Below, piece after piece: positions 35,148-43,286 of a stretch of DNA of 64,000 nt. Below the pieces are notes generated by a model. The model was not told where the DNA came from. It searched no databases and saw only the letters and a list, made by a program, of their open reading frames with translations. Made by a program: the position numbers and the translations under genes. This stretch comes from CALAGB01 sp963713965 (GTDB taxonomy: Bacteria > Chloroflexota > Chloroflexia > Thermomicrobiales > Thermomicrobiaceae), in contig OY970217.1 in the NCBI GenBank assembly GCA_963713965.1, positions 1,178,001-1,242,000 of the forward strand, in the 5' to 3' direction. Numbering within the stretch: position 1 is the first letter of the stretch; each line of letters begins with the position of its first letter.

Positions 35148-36197
35148 CTAGTTCGCGTTCGAGCTCGTCAGCTCTTCGACCCGCGCCCGCACGGCGTTGG
35201 CGAAAATGCGGAGCGTGCGCCGCACACGACGTGGCTCGACACCGGTCAGATAGGGGTTGGCCAGGAAGACGTCGATGCCGAGCTGCTTCTCCGCTCGAGC
35301 AATGGCGGTCGCGCACGTTTCCGGCCCCCCACCGATGATGACGTCGGTCGCAATCATATGCTCGACCGATTTCACGGCGTCAGCTCGTGACATCTTTTTC
35401 GGAGGCGCGGCATTGATTCCTCGTGGGCTGGCGGCGAAGCGCTCACCCATCTCCATGATGTCCTTCGTCATCTCTTCCATCGCGCGCTCATCAGATTCGG
35501 CGACGTAGAGATGGCGCATGAGGGCCAGGTGCTGGCCGGTCACAGGGATGACAGCGCTGTCGTACTTCTCGGCCGTCAAGAAGGCGTTGGCGGGAACGAC
35601 AAGCCGATCGTTCGGCTGGAAACCGATCGCCCCTGAAATGCCGTTGCGTGACGCCCATCCGAGTGCTTCGGGATCGTTGCCGGCAAACCACATCGGCGGA
35701 GACGGCTTCTGAACCGGAGCTTCGACATACAGATTCTGATATTGATAGGCCTGCCCGGGGTGGTCGAAAGGAGCACCACGCCACGCCCGCTGCATTACCA
35801 CCACGCTCTCCAGGAGCAATGGCTGGCGATATTCAGGATCGACTCCGATGCTGCGCAGCTCCTCCGGGCGGTGACCAAGCCCGACTCCGACCTCCATGCG
35901 TCCGCCGCTCAGGTGATCGAGCATCGAGACCTCTTCGGCCACCAAAACCGGATTGTGCATCGGAAGCGTGTAGGCCAGCGCGCCGATACGGATGCGCTTG
36001 GTACGCGCGGCGACCGCGCCGAGCCAGACGCTGGGTGAAGGGCTGCGATAGACCGGCATGAAATGGCGCTCGGCGACGAAGTAGTAGTTGAGGCCCAGCT
36101 CGTCTGCCAGCACCGCGTCCGACAAGTGCTCCGTGTACGCCTTCTGAGACGTCTTCTCCTCAAGCACCTGCATGATGTCAAACAGACCAAAGAGCAC
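35148..36197 (-). CDS. luciferase-like (LLM class) flavin-dependent oxidoreductase
   Basis: 349 residues from GTG 36197, which has GGAGG five bases upstream; several upstream in-frame GTG/TTG codons lack this. TIM-barrel monooxygenase using reduced flavin. LNYYFVAERHF, SPSPSVWLGAVAARTKRIRIG, EEVSMLDHLSGGRMEVGVGLG and a late VIIGGPETCATAIAR are typical of the bacterial luciferase family. The substrate is unknown; these enzymes often act on organosulfur or alkane compounds. It is monocistronic, divergent from the aldo/keto reductase. Confidence 0.9.
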   Translation of the reverse strand: MLFGLFDIMQVLEEKTSQKAYTEHLSDAVLADELGLNYYFVAERHFMPVYRSPSPSVWLGAVAARTKRIRIGALAYTLPMHNPVLVAEEVSMLDHLSGGRMEVGVGLGHRPEELRSIGVDPEYRQPLLLESVVVMQRAWRGAPFDHPGQAYQYQNLYVEAPVQKPSPPMWFAGNDPEALGWASRNGISGAIGFQPNDRLVVPANAFLTAEKYDSAVIPVTGQHLALMRHLYVAESDERAMEEMTKDIMEMGERFAASPRGINAAPPKKMSRADAVKSVEHMIATDVIIGGGPETCATAIARAEKQLGIDVFLANPYLTGVEPRRVRRTLRIFANAVRARVEELTSSNAN

Positions 36198-36425
36198 CGT
36201 GACCTCCACCACCGTCAAACGTCTCGCGTCGTGCCTCACTATAGCCTACCTGCCTCGCGCCAGCCGCACGCGATGGAAAGTCCGGAATCACCATTGGGCT
36301 ATTCGCTCTTCACTTGAGTTTGCGTAACCCATCCGCTACATTGGCCGGAGGCATCGCCACAGCGACGGATCATCGTCAGGTCGCCAAACGATATGCCTTC
36401 GCCAAACAACCTAGGGAGGGAATTC

Positions 36426-37376
36426 GTGGAGTATCGTCAGCTGGGGCGCAGTGGTGTGCCCGTTTCGGTTATTGGAGTCGGCGGAAACCAGTTTGGAAGC
36501 GGCGCCGACGAGCAGCAGACCGCACGCATCATTGATCGTGCGATCGATAGAGGCATCAACTTCATTGATACCGCCGACATGTACACTCGCTCGGTCTCGG
36601 AGCAGTTTCTGGGCAAAGCGTTACAGGGAAAGCGCGACCAGGTTGTGCTCGCGACCAAGACCGGTATGCGCATGAACGATGGGGTCGAGGGAATTGGACT
36701 GTCACGCCGACGCATCATGTCAGCGGTCGACGCCAGCCTAAAGCGCCTCGACACCGACTATATCGACCTCTACTACATGCACGCGCCTGATCCGCGAACG
36801 TCATTCGACGAGACGTTGCGCGCCATGGACGATCTGGTGACGGCGGGCAAGATCCGTTATTGCGCGTTCTCCAATTTCGCCGGATGGCAGACTGCCGAGG
36901 TCATCGCTCTGTGCGAGCGACGCGGCTATCAGGCGCCGGTCGTCAATCAGGACCTGTACAACCTGATCGAGCGCGGAATCGAGGCAGAGCTGATTCCGGC
37001 CTGCGAGCATTTTGGTCTGAGCATCGTTCCCTATTCGCCGCTGGCAAGCGGGTTCCTGACCGGCAAGTATCATCGTGGCGAGCAAATTCCAGAAGGAGTT
37101 CGCGGTCATGGGAGCAGTGCATGGCAGGAACGGCGACTGACCGACAAGAACTTCACCATCCTGGAAGTGGTCGAGAAGTTCGCGGCCGAACACGATCGCT
37201 CAGTGAGCGATCTGGCCATTGCCTGGCTGCTGGGTCATAAGGTCGTCTGCTCGGTCATCGCGGGTGCCACCAAGCCGGAGCAGATCGACGCCAACGCCGA
37301 CGCCGCCGACTGGAAGCTCACCGAAGACGATATGGCCGAGATTGATCGACGCCTGGCCGAGGCGGGCGCACTGTAA
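36426..37376 (+). CDS. aldo/keto reductase
   Basis: 316 residues; NADPH-dependent carbonyl reduction on a TIM barrel. The start GTG (VEYRQLGRSG) follows GGGAGG at 36414-36419 and gives the normal N terminus; an ATG 33 bp earlier is less likely. The catalytic tetrad is visible: Asp and Tyr in FIDTADMYT, Lys in LATKTG and His in YYMHAPDPR. The NADP-site end VIAGATKPEQIDANADAADW is typical. It is most like the YghZ/potassium-channel beta subunit group. 21 bp upstream of the AhpD-like gene and probably cotranscribed with it. Confidence 0.93.
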   Translation: MEYRQLGRSGVPVSVIGVGGNQFGSGADEQQTARIIDRAIDRGINFIDTADMYTRSVSEQFLGKALQGKRDQVVLATKTGMRMNDGVEGIGLSRRRIMSAVDASLKRLDTDYIDLYYMHAPDPRTSFDETLRAMDDLVTAGKIRYCAFSNFAGWQTAEVIALCERRGYQAPVVNQDLYNLIERGIEAELIPACEHFGLSIVPYSPLASGFLTGKYHRGEQIPEGVRGHGSSAWQERRLTDKNFTILEVVEKFAAEHDRSVSDLAIAWLLGHKVVCSVIAGATKPEQIDANADAADWKLTEDDMAEIDRRLAEAGAL

Positions 37377-37397
37377 GTTGTTGCGAGAGGAACCGAG

Positions 37398-37757
37398 ATG
37401 ACGAATCGCCTGGACGAGTTCCGCGAATATCGGGACAAGATGAATGAGCGGATCGGCGAGATCGATCATCTCGGTATCAAACGGTTCTTCAACCTCGACA
37501 CGGCCGCGTATCGCGATCAGGCGCTCGACGGCAAAACGAAAGAATTACTGGGTCTGGTTGCTTCGGCAGTATTGCGCTGTAACGACTGCGTCGACTACCA
37601 CCTGGGCCAGTGTGTCGAGGCTGGTTGGAACGACGCCGAACTCTTCGACGCGCTCAACGTCGCATTGGTCGTCGGCGGCAGCATCGTTATCCCGCACCTG
37701 CGCCACGCGGTCGAGACAATCGACTTGCTACGTGCTGAGGAAGGCGCGCCGGAGTAG
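37398..37757 (+). CDS. carboxymuconolactone decarboxylase family (AhpD-like) protein
   Basis: 119 residues. The redox motif CNDCVDYH (Cys61, Cys64, His68) is the AhpD-type site found in peroxidase-reducing members, so an alkylhydroperoxidase or thiol-reductant role is more likely than the aromatic decarboxylase reaction that named the family. GKTKELLGLVASAVLR before the motif is standard. RBS GAGAGGA upstream of the ATG. Probably in one transcript with the aldo/keto reductase. Confidence 0.92.
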   Translation: MTNRLDEFREYRDKMNERIGEIDHLGIKRFFNLDTAAYRDQALDGKTKELLGLVASAVLRCNDCVDYHLGQCVEAGWNDAELFDALNVALVVGGSIVIPHLRHAVETIDLLRAEEGAPE

Positions 37758-37801
37758 CGGTCCCGTCTTCATGCGATCGCCTGACATCCCTCATCCCCTA
37801 A

Positions 37802-37831
37802 CCCCTTCTCCCGCGTGAGCAGGAGAAGGGG
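37802..37831. repeat. C-rich palindromic intergenic repeat, copy 2 (short)
   Basis: CCCCTTCTCC (37802-37811) pairs perfectly with GGAGAAGGGG (37822-37831). The preceding CCCTCATCCCCTAAC is the same flanking phrase seen in the C-rich repeat at 10070-10184. It sits 45 bp after the AhpD-like gene, where it may end transcription. Confidence 0.6.
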
Positions 37832-37896
37832 AACTACCGGGAACATTCACATGTTGTTTCTCGTTCTTTGCTGATTTGCGGGCTGCATTCGGACGC

Positions 37897-38376
37897 CTAC
37901 GCACCTTTGTGTCGCAGCAGCCAATCGAGCGAGATCTTGCCGGGGCCGGTCATCCAGATAGTGGCCGCGACCGTGGCGAACAGGCTGGCCAACTCATAGC
38001 CTCCCTGGCCGGAAAAGCCATTGGACCAATGCACCTTACGAATCGCTACACCCATATTGACGAGAATTGCTGTCGTGATGAATTTGGTCGCGAACCCAAG
38101 TGCAAGCGCGACGCCGCCTCCAAACTCCGCCAGCCCGGCCAGATAGGCCGCCGTTTTCGGATTCGGAATCCCCATTCGCTCGAGGGTCTCCGCGAACTTG
38201 TCCGGACCTCCGCGCTCCACCGCGGGTTGGAAATTCTTGCCATAGAGGCGGTTCATCGAGTCCGGGGCTTTCTTTCCTTCGCCACCGAAGAGTTTGGGGT
38301 AGCCATGTGACGCCAGGGCGAATCCCGCACCAATTCGCAACACTAACAGACCGACATTGACACTGGTTCTGGGCAT
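37897..38376 (-). CDS. DoxX family membrane protein
   Basis: 159 residues from ATG 38376 (MPRTSVNVGLLVLRIGAG); the upstream extension is Cys/Arg-rich and not protein-like. Four membrane helices, with FALASHGYPKLFGG after the first and FGGGVALALGFATKFITTAIL as helices 2-3, identify DoxX/DoxD-type proteins. Family members join quinol or thiol redox systems and stress responses; no partner gene is adjacent. A GGGAGGA lies about 12 nt before the ATG. Confidence 0.88.
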   Translation of the reverse strand: MPRTSVNVGLLVLRIGAGFALASHGYPKLFGGEGKKAPDSMNRLYGKNFQPAVERGGPDKFAETLERMGIPNPKTAAYLAGLAEFGGGVALALGFATKFITTAILVNMGVAIRKVHWSNGFSGQGGYELASLFATVAATIWMTGPGKISLDWLLRHKGA

Positions 38377-38827
38377 GGGTTCCACGTCCTCCCTTGAGAC
38401 CTGACCGACTACTCCCGCCATCGCGTGCGCGACGCGAACCGCCGCATGCGTCTGACGCCAGCATGCGCCGCCAACACACGCGCAGGATCGCTGCCGTCTT
38501 TCCAATGTTCCCTGAGGTATCTATCTGGACGGTTGCCACTCAGTGCGACTGACGACCCGTATCTCACGTCGCTGAATGTGCGCCGTTCATTTCTTCCCAA
38601 CGTCGCTGACCACGACACTGTTCCCGCCCGAACGGCAACCAGACAGATGACCGGCGGACATGGCAAGTCCACCAGTTGACGGGGTCGAGAAGGTGCATAC
38701 GGACGAAGCACACGAATAGGGTCGGGCGGTGGCTGTGATACAATGACGGCTGCCGGTGCTCCGGTTGCCGGGCGGCTGAGCACCGGTTTCGTATGTTCAG
38801 CGCCACTCTTCCACGGAGCACACGCCA
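38377..38827. other. 451-bp spacer between DoxX and mreB
   Basis: No gene recognised. It contains the probable mreB promoter (TACAAT at 38739-38744). Confidence 0.4.
38734..38744 (+). promoter_or_regulatory. -10 box upstream of mreB
   Basis: TGTGATACAAT, with TACAAT at 38739-38744, lies 84 bp before the TTG start. No clear -35 hexamer is visible. Confidence 0.4.
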
Positions 38828-39832
38828 TTGGCCAAACAACTGGGAATCGACCTCGGCACCGCCAACGTGCTCGTCTACGTGCGGGGTCGGGGAATCGTGA
38901 TCAACGAGCCCTCGGTCGTGGCGATCTCCGCTCGCGACGGCAAGGTGAAGGCCGTCGGTATCGAAGCCCGCAACATGTTGGGACGCGAGCCACGCGAGAC
39001 CATTGAAGTGGTCCGCCCCATGCGTGACGGTGTCATCGCCGACTACGTCGTCACTCAGGAAATGCTCCGCTATTTCATCAATAAGGCCGTCGGACGCTTT
39101 TCACTCGTTCGTCCAGAGGTTATGATCTGTGTTCCCGCCGGAGTGACCGGCGTCGAAAGACGTGCCGTGCGTGATGCCGCGCTCAATGCCGGGGCGCGCC
39201 GCGCCTACCTGATCAGCGAGCCTTTAGCCGCGGCCATTGGCGCCAAAGTTCCAGTGGCTGATCCCAGCGGCAACATGATCATCGACATCGGAGGTGGCAC
39301 CTCCGAAGTGGCGGTCATCTCGCTCAACGGCATCGTGGTAGCCAAATCGATCCGCGTCGGCGGCAATCGCTTCGACGACGCTATTGGCAATTACATCAAG
39401 CGCAAGTACAACCTGCGCATTGGTGAGCGCACCTCGGAAGAGGTGAAGATCGCTATTGGCTCGGCCATGCCGCTCGATGAGGACGTCACCATGGAGGTGC
39501 GTGGGCGTGATGAGGTCGCCGGGCTGCCTCGCACGATTCAGATTCACGCCAACGAGGTGGTTGAGGCGATGACCGAGCCACTCGAGGCCATCATCGGAGC
39601 AGTGCGTGCCGTCCTCGAAGAGACGCCACCCGAGCTTTCGTCCGACATCATCGACAAGGGCATGGTCCTGAGCGGCGGTGGAGCGTTGCTGAGGAACCTT
39701 GACCATCTCCTCACGGAAGTGACCGGAGTCCCCTGTTTCGTGGCAGATGACCCATTGAGCTGCGTCGCTATCGGCACCGGCCTGGCCCTGGAGTACTTCG
39801 ACATCATCCGCGACAGTCTCGAAGAGCTCTGA
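38828..39832 (+). CDS. mreB: rod-shape protein MreB (MreB/Mbl family)
   Basis: 334 residues; actin-like ATPase that organises lateral wall synthesis beneath the membrane. KQLGIDLGTANVLVYVRGRG is the phosphate 1 loop, IDIGGGTSEVAVISLNGIV the phosphate 2 loop, and VLSGGGALLRNLDHLL the adenosine motif. The start is TTG, with GGAG nine bases upstream. mreC and mreD do not follow; instead an HD-domain gene and rodA do, with the second promoter at 39941 in between. Confidence 0.96.
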   Translation: MAKQLGIDLGTANVLVYVRGRGIVINEPSVVAISARDGKVKAVGIEARNMLGREPRETIEVVRPMRDGVIADYVVTQEMLRYFINKAVGRFSLVRPEVMICVPAGVTGVERRAVRDAALNAGARRAYLISEPLAAAIGAKVPVADPSGNMIIDIGGGTSEVAVISLNGIVVAKSIRVGGNRFDDAIGNYIKRKYNLRIGERTSEEVKIAIGSAMPLDEDVTMEVRGRDEVAGLPRTIQIHANEVVEAMTEPLEAIIGAVRAVLEETPPELSSDIIDKGMVLSGGGALLRNLDHLLTEVTGVPCFVADDPLSCVAIGTGLALEYFDIIRDSLEEL

Positions 39833-39940
39833 TCCACGACTGCCATTTCCGTTGACACATTTTCACAAGCAGCACCCCAATCTAACTTGTCAAAAGCGAG
39901 TGAAATCCCGAGATCGGCTCGGCGATTGGGCGCGCGTCCC

Positions 39941-39946
39941 TATAAT
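39941..39946 (+). promoter_or_regulatory. consensus -10 box upstream of the HD-domain gene
   Basis: A perfect TATAAT 36 bp before the ATG at 39982. The -35 region is poor. It suggests that the HD-domain and rodA genes can be expressed independently of mreB. Confidence 0.5.
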
Positions 39947-39981
39947 TGACCAGCGAGACCACTGTTGAGAGGGTATCGATC

Positions 39982-40752
39982 ATGAACGACACTGGAGCCA
40001 GTCCCGACGAGCTGGTCGAAAATCTAGGTATCACGCCGGCGGAAAAACCAGAAGAGGCCGCCAAGCCAAGTACCCGCGAGCTTCCCATCACCGCGACTGA
40101 TCTGGCACGCGATCCCGAGGTGATCGCCTATATCGAAGCCGCTAACGCCAATCTGGGCGTGCTTGGATTCACCGAACACGGAACGCGCCACGCCAATCTG
40201 GTAGCGCGCATCGCCCATAACGTGCTGCGCAGGCTCGGCTACGACCGTCACCAGCAGGAGTTGGCGGCCATCGCCGGGTATCTGCACGATATCGGCAACG
40301 TGGTCAGTCGCTACGACCATGGGACGACTGGCGCGTTACTTTCACGGGAGATCCTGATCCGCCACCAAGTGGCTCCGGAGGACGTCGCCCTCATCATGGG
40401 CGCGATCGGAAGCCATGGCGACGACTCCCAGCGGCTCGGGGAAGCCGTTCATCCGGTTTCCGCTGCGCTGATTCTGGCCGACAAATCGGACGTGCATCGC
40501 AGCCGGGTACGCAACAGCGAGATCGCCACGTTTGACCAGCACGATCGCGTCAACTACGCTTCCGAATCGTCGTTCCTGCGAGTCGACAGCGATCAGCGAC
40601 GCATCACACTGGAGCTTACGATCGACACCAACATCTCCCAGGTCATGCATTACTTCGAGATCTTCCTGCCGAGAATGCTGATGTGCCGTCGGGCCGCCGA
40701 GTTCCTCGAGTGTGCTTTCCACATCAACATTAACGGCGTGGAGCTTCTGTAG
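39982..40752 (+). CDS. HD-domain metal-dependent phosphohydrolase-like protein
   Basis: 256 residues from ATG 39982 (GAGAGGG upstream). The metal site is visible as H..HD...D: the EHGTRHANLVARI segment, then IAGYLHDIGNVVSRYDH, and a later GSHGDDS. HD proteins of this kind hydrolyse nucleotides or cyclic dinucleotides; the substrate is unknown. The N-terminal ~50 residues are acidic and probably disordered. Its stop is 2 bp before the rodA ATG, so it is coupled to rodA, and it lies between mreB and rodA where mreC/mreD usually are. Confidence 0.85.
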   Translation: MNDTGASPDELVENLGITPAEKPEEAAKPSTRELPITATDLARDPEVIAYIEAANANLGVLGFTEHGTRHANLVARIAHNVLRRLGYDRHQQELAAIAGYLHDIGNVVSRYDHGTTGALLSREILIRHQVAPEDVALIMGAIGSHGDDSQRLGEAVHPVSAALILADKSDVHRSRVRNSEIATFDQHDRVNYASESSFLRVDSDQRRITLELTIDTNISQVMHYFEIFLPRMLMCRRAAEFLECAFHININGVELL

Positions 40753-40754
40753 CG

Positions 40755-41897
40755 ATGGGGACCTTGATCACCAACCTCGGCATCGGGCGCCGTTCCGTCA
40801 CGGAAGGGACGCTCGACCCGTACATGATCATCACCACGTTGGTGCTAATCGGCTTTGGGCTGGTGGCGATCTGGAGCGCCGACGGCGGCGGACCTATCAC
40901 TCCTGGCAGCCTGGTCGTACGTCAGATCCTCTTCGTCATCATCGGCCTGCCGATTATCCTGCTCATGACGCTGATCGATTATCGCTATCTGAAGAGCTTG
41001 GCGTGGGTCATTTACGGCGGAACGCTGGCGATGCTGGTGTTGGTAATGGTCCTCGGACAAGCGATCGGCGGTTCGACTCGCTGGATCGTGGTCGGCCCCG
41101 TCAGCCTGCAGCCTTCCGAGATTGCCAAGCTCGGGGTCATCATCTCGCTGGCAGCCTTCATTTCGAACCGGGGCGACGAGATGAGCAGCCTGGTCAACTT
41201 CATCCTCTCGGGCATCATCGTGGTAATTCCGATGGTGATCGTTTACGAGCAGCCGGACCTGGGGACGGCAGGCGTCTTCGCCTTCATCTGGCTCTCGATG
41301 ATCCTGATGAGCCGTGCCAAGCTCATCTATATCGGCGCGGCAATACTTGCGCTACCCGCTGTGGGATTACTCGCCTGGCGTTATTTCCTGCATGACTACA
41401 TGCGGGAGCGGCTCTTGATCTCATTTGAGCCGCAGCGTGACTACCTGGGCGCGGGGTACAACATCATTCAGGCACGGGTTACCATCGGCTCGAGCGGGAC
41501 GCTGGGGCACGGGTTATCCGGCAGCTTGCAAAGTCAACTCGATCTGCTGCGCGTGCGCACCACCGACTTCATCTTCGCACATGCAATGGGGATGTTTGGC
41601 TTTGTGGGGGCGATCGCGCTCTTCCTGACCTTCGGAATTTTGCTCTGGCGCATCCTGCATGTCGTGAACACGACACGCGACAGCTTCGGTCAGATGGTGG
41701 CTGTAGGGGTTGCGGCGATGATCTTCTTCCAGACCTTCGTCAACGCGGGCATGAATGTGGGGATCATGCCGGTGACCGGCATTCCACTCCCCTTCATCAG
41801 TCTGGGCGGAAGCTCGCTCTGGACGTTGTTGGCGGCACTTGGGATTCTGCAGAGTATTCTGATTCACCATCAACGGCTCGGCTTCCAACCGAGGTGA
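40755..41897 (+). CDS. rodA: RodA-type peptidoglycan polymerase (SEDS family)
   Basis: 380 residues with about ten membrane helices. It polymerises lipid II into glycan strands outside the membrane during elongation. Signature segments are GGSTRWIVVGPVSLQPSEIAKL, EQPDLGTA and a C-terminal TGIPLPFISLGGSS. The gene directly follows the HD-domain gene; the mreB context argues for RodA rather than FtsW or SpoVE. A cognate class B penicillin-binding protein is not in the window. Confidence 0.94.
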   Translation: MGTLITNLGIGRRSVTEGTLDPYMIITTLVLIGFGLVAIWSADGGGPITPGSLVVRQILFVIIGLPIILLMTLIDYRYLKSLAWVIYGGTLAMLVLVMVLGQAIGGSTRWIVVGPVSLQPSEIAKLGVIISLAAFISNRGDEMSSLVNFILSGIIVVIPMVIVYEQPDLGTAGVFAFIWLSMILMSRAKLIYIGAAILALPAVGLLAWRYFLHDYMRERLLISFEPQRDYLGAGYNIIQARVTIGSSGTLGHGLSGSLQSQLDLLRVRTTDFIFAHAMGMFGFVGAIALFLTFGILLWRILHVVNTTRDSFGQMVAVGVAAMIFFQTFVNAGMNVGIMPVTGIPLPFISLGGSSLWTLLAALGILQSILIHHQRLGFQPR

Positions 41898-41907
41898 CGG
41901 TGATCGA

Positions 41908-42051
41908 CTAGATCCCTACCAGCTTCACTGCTGCCAGGACCAGAGTCAACACGAGAACCGTGATGAGAACGCCGCTGATCATCAAATTGCGTTGCTCGAC
42001 CATGCGCAACACTCCATCGGGCCACAGCCCACGAATCAATCCGATTGACAT
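41908..42051 (-). CDS. 47-residue single-pass membrane protein
   Basis: This frame is too short for usual gene lists. MSIGLIRGLWPDGVLRMVEQ is followed by a strongly hydrophobic helix (LMISGVLITVLVLTLVLAAV) and KLVGI. The positive N-terminal part then a single helix fits a small membrane protein with N-in topology. The ribosome site is weak. It lies 45 bp downstream of the small HTH gene on the same strand, so it may share its transcript. No family is recognised. Confidence 0.45.
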   Translation of the reverse strand: MSIGLIRGLWPDGVLRMVEQRNLMISGVLITVLVLTLVLAAVKLVGI

Positions 42052-42096
42052 TGTCGTGCGGCCGTCTCGCCGGAGCCCCACTACGTCGTGTGACGG

Positions 42097-42315
42097 TTAT
42101 TGAAGGCGCATGAGCTCGCTGGGGAGGGTCTCGCCGTTCTGCCGAAGAAAGGCCACGAGTGCTTCCGGCGCCACCAGCCAGTCGTTCGCGACATCGTCCC
42201 GCATCCCATTCAGCTCACCGGTGCGCAGCCAGTACGTGACCGTGTCCGGATGAAACTGCAGGATGGTCGCTACCTCGCTGACCGAATACCCTCGCCGACT
42301 GCTCGTCTCCAGCAT
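42097..42315 (-). CDS. small excisionase/MerR-type HTH DNA-binding protein
   Basis: 72 residues from ATG 42315 (GGAGGAG seven bases upstream). GYSVSEVATILQFHPDTVTYWLRTGELNG is the winged helix-turn-helix of HTH_17 proteins, followed by the wing strand WLVAPEALVAFLRQ. These act as excisionases or small regulators. No integrase or phage genes are present, so a regulatory role is more likely. It is followed on the same strand by the 47-residue membrane protein. Confidence 0.82.
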   Translation of the reverse strand: MLETSSRRGYSVSEVATILQFHPDTVTYWLRTGELNGMRDDVANDWLVAPEALVAFLRQNGETLPSELMRLQ

Positions 42316-42499
42316 GCGCTCGCTCCTCCGCGTACGTAGACCGTGTACGTACGTCACAGTGTAGCAGAGCATGTGACATTTTGACAGTGGTCGCGCCCGT
42401 CTTCAGACGGGAGAAGTGGGAGCGAGACACCGCCGCCGACACCGGGGCATTCGCAGAACCTGTGCCTGTATGGGGATGGAGGCTCGTTGACTCCGCGAT

Positions 42500-43126
42500 T
42501 TACGAACTGGACGAAGCGAAGGCAGATTCCTTCTCGGCGTGATTGTGTGCCAGACCGGCAAACCAGGAATGGAGTCGATCGTCCGGGGTCAACTCCGGGT
42601 GGAATGATGTGGCGATGAGGTTGCCCTGACGCACCGCGACGACCCGGCCGTCTTCAAGGGACGAAAGCACTTCCACGCTCGGACCGACTGACGAGATGAC
42701 CGGAGCGCGGATGAAGACGGCATGCACCGGTTGTGAGTCCACAGCCGGGATCGAGAGATCGGTCTCGAAGCTGTCGAGCTGCGAACCGAATGCGTTGCGC
42801 GTCACACTCAGATCCATCAAGCCAAGGAGCGGCTGCGAACGGGCTCGCGTCTCCTTGTCGACTTCGCGCGCTAGCAAGATCATCCCGGCACAGGTGCCCC
42901 ACACCGGTTTGCCCGCCGACGCAAGCTCGTGGATCGGCTCGCGCAGTTCAAAGCGATCGATGAGCTTACCTATAGTCGTGCTCTCGCCGCCTGGAATGAT
43001 CAGTCCATCGACCTGCTTCAGCTGATCCGGCAGACGAATCTCACGAGCGTCAGCGCCGATGCGCTGAAGCTTATGTACGTGTTCGATAAATGCCCCCTGC
43101 AGGGCGAGAACGCCGATCACCGGCAT
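42500..43126 (-). CDS. pdxT: pyridoxal 5'-phosphate synthase, glutaminase subunit PdxT
   Basis: 208 residues from ATG 43126 (GAGG upstream). It releases ammonia from glutamine for PdxS. The oxyanion strip PGGESTTIGKLI, nucleophile Cys in WGTCAGMILLA, and the His/Glu pair in TSFHPELTPD form the class I-like triad. The tail after the last helix is Ser-rich. It lies 160 bp downstream of pdxS with a 10-bp hairpin between them. Confidence 0.95.
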   Translation of the reverse strand: MPVIGVLALQGAFIEHVHKLQRIGADAREIRLPDQLKQVDGLIIPGGESTTIGKLIDRFELREPIHELASAGKPVWGTCAGMILLAREVDKETRARSQPLLGLMDLSVTRNAFGSQLDSFETDLSIPAVDSQPVHAVFIRAPVISSVGPSVEVLSSLEDGRVVAVRQGNLIATSFHPELTPDDRLHSWFAGLAHNHAEKESAFASSSS

Positions 43127-43244
43127 CGTTACCTCTTCTTTGATTCCTGATTTGTACAGGCCACGCATGCGTCGCCCTCTTGCATTTCGAATCCGTATCG
43201 ACTGCGCCGGGACATGCGATCCACCGCCGCGCCCGGCAGGTTAC

Positions 43245-43268
43245 GTGGGCGAGGCGTGCCTCGCCCAC
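43245..43268 (-). promoter_or_regulatory. intercistronic hairpin between pdxS and pdxT
   Basis: GTGGGCGAGG (43245-43254) pairs perfectly with CCTCGCCCAC (43259-43268), loop CGTG. It has no U-run on the leftward transcript, so it is more likely an mRNA-stabilising or attenuating hairpin, or a short repeat, than a full terminator. It could set the ratio of PdxS to PdxT. Confidence 0.5.
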
Positions 43269-43286
43269 ACATCTAACTCTCGTCGG

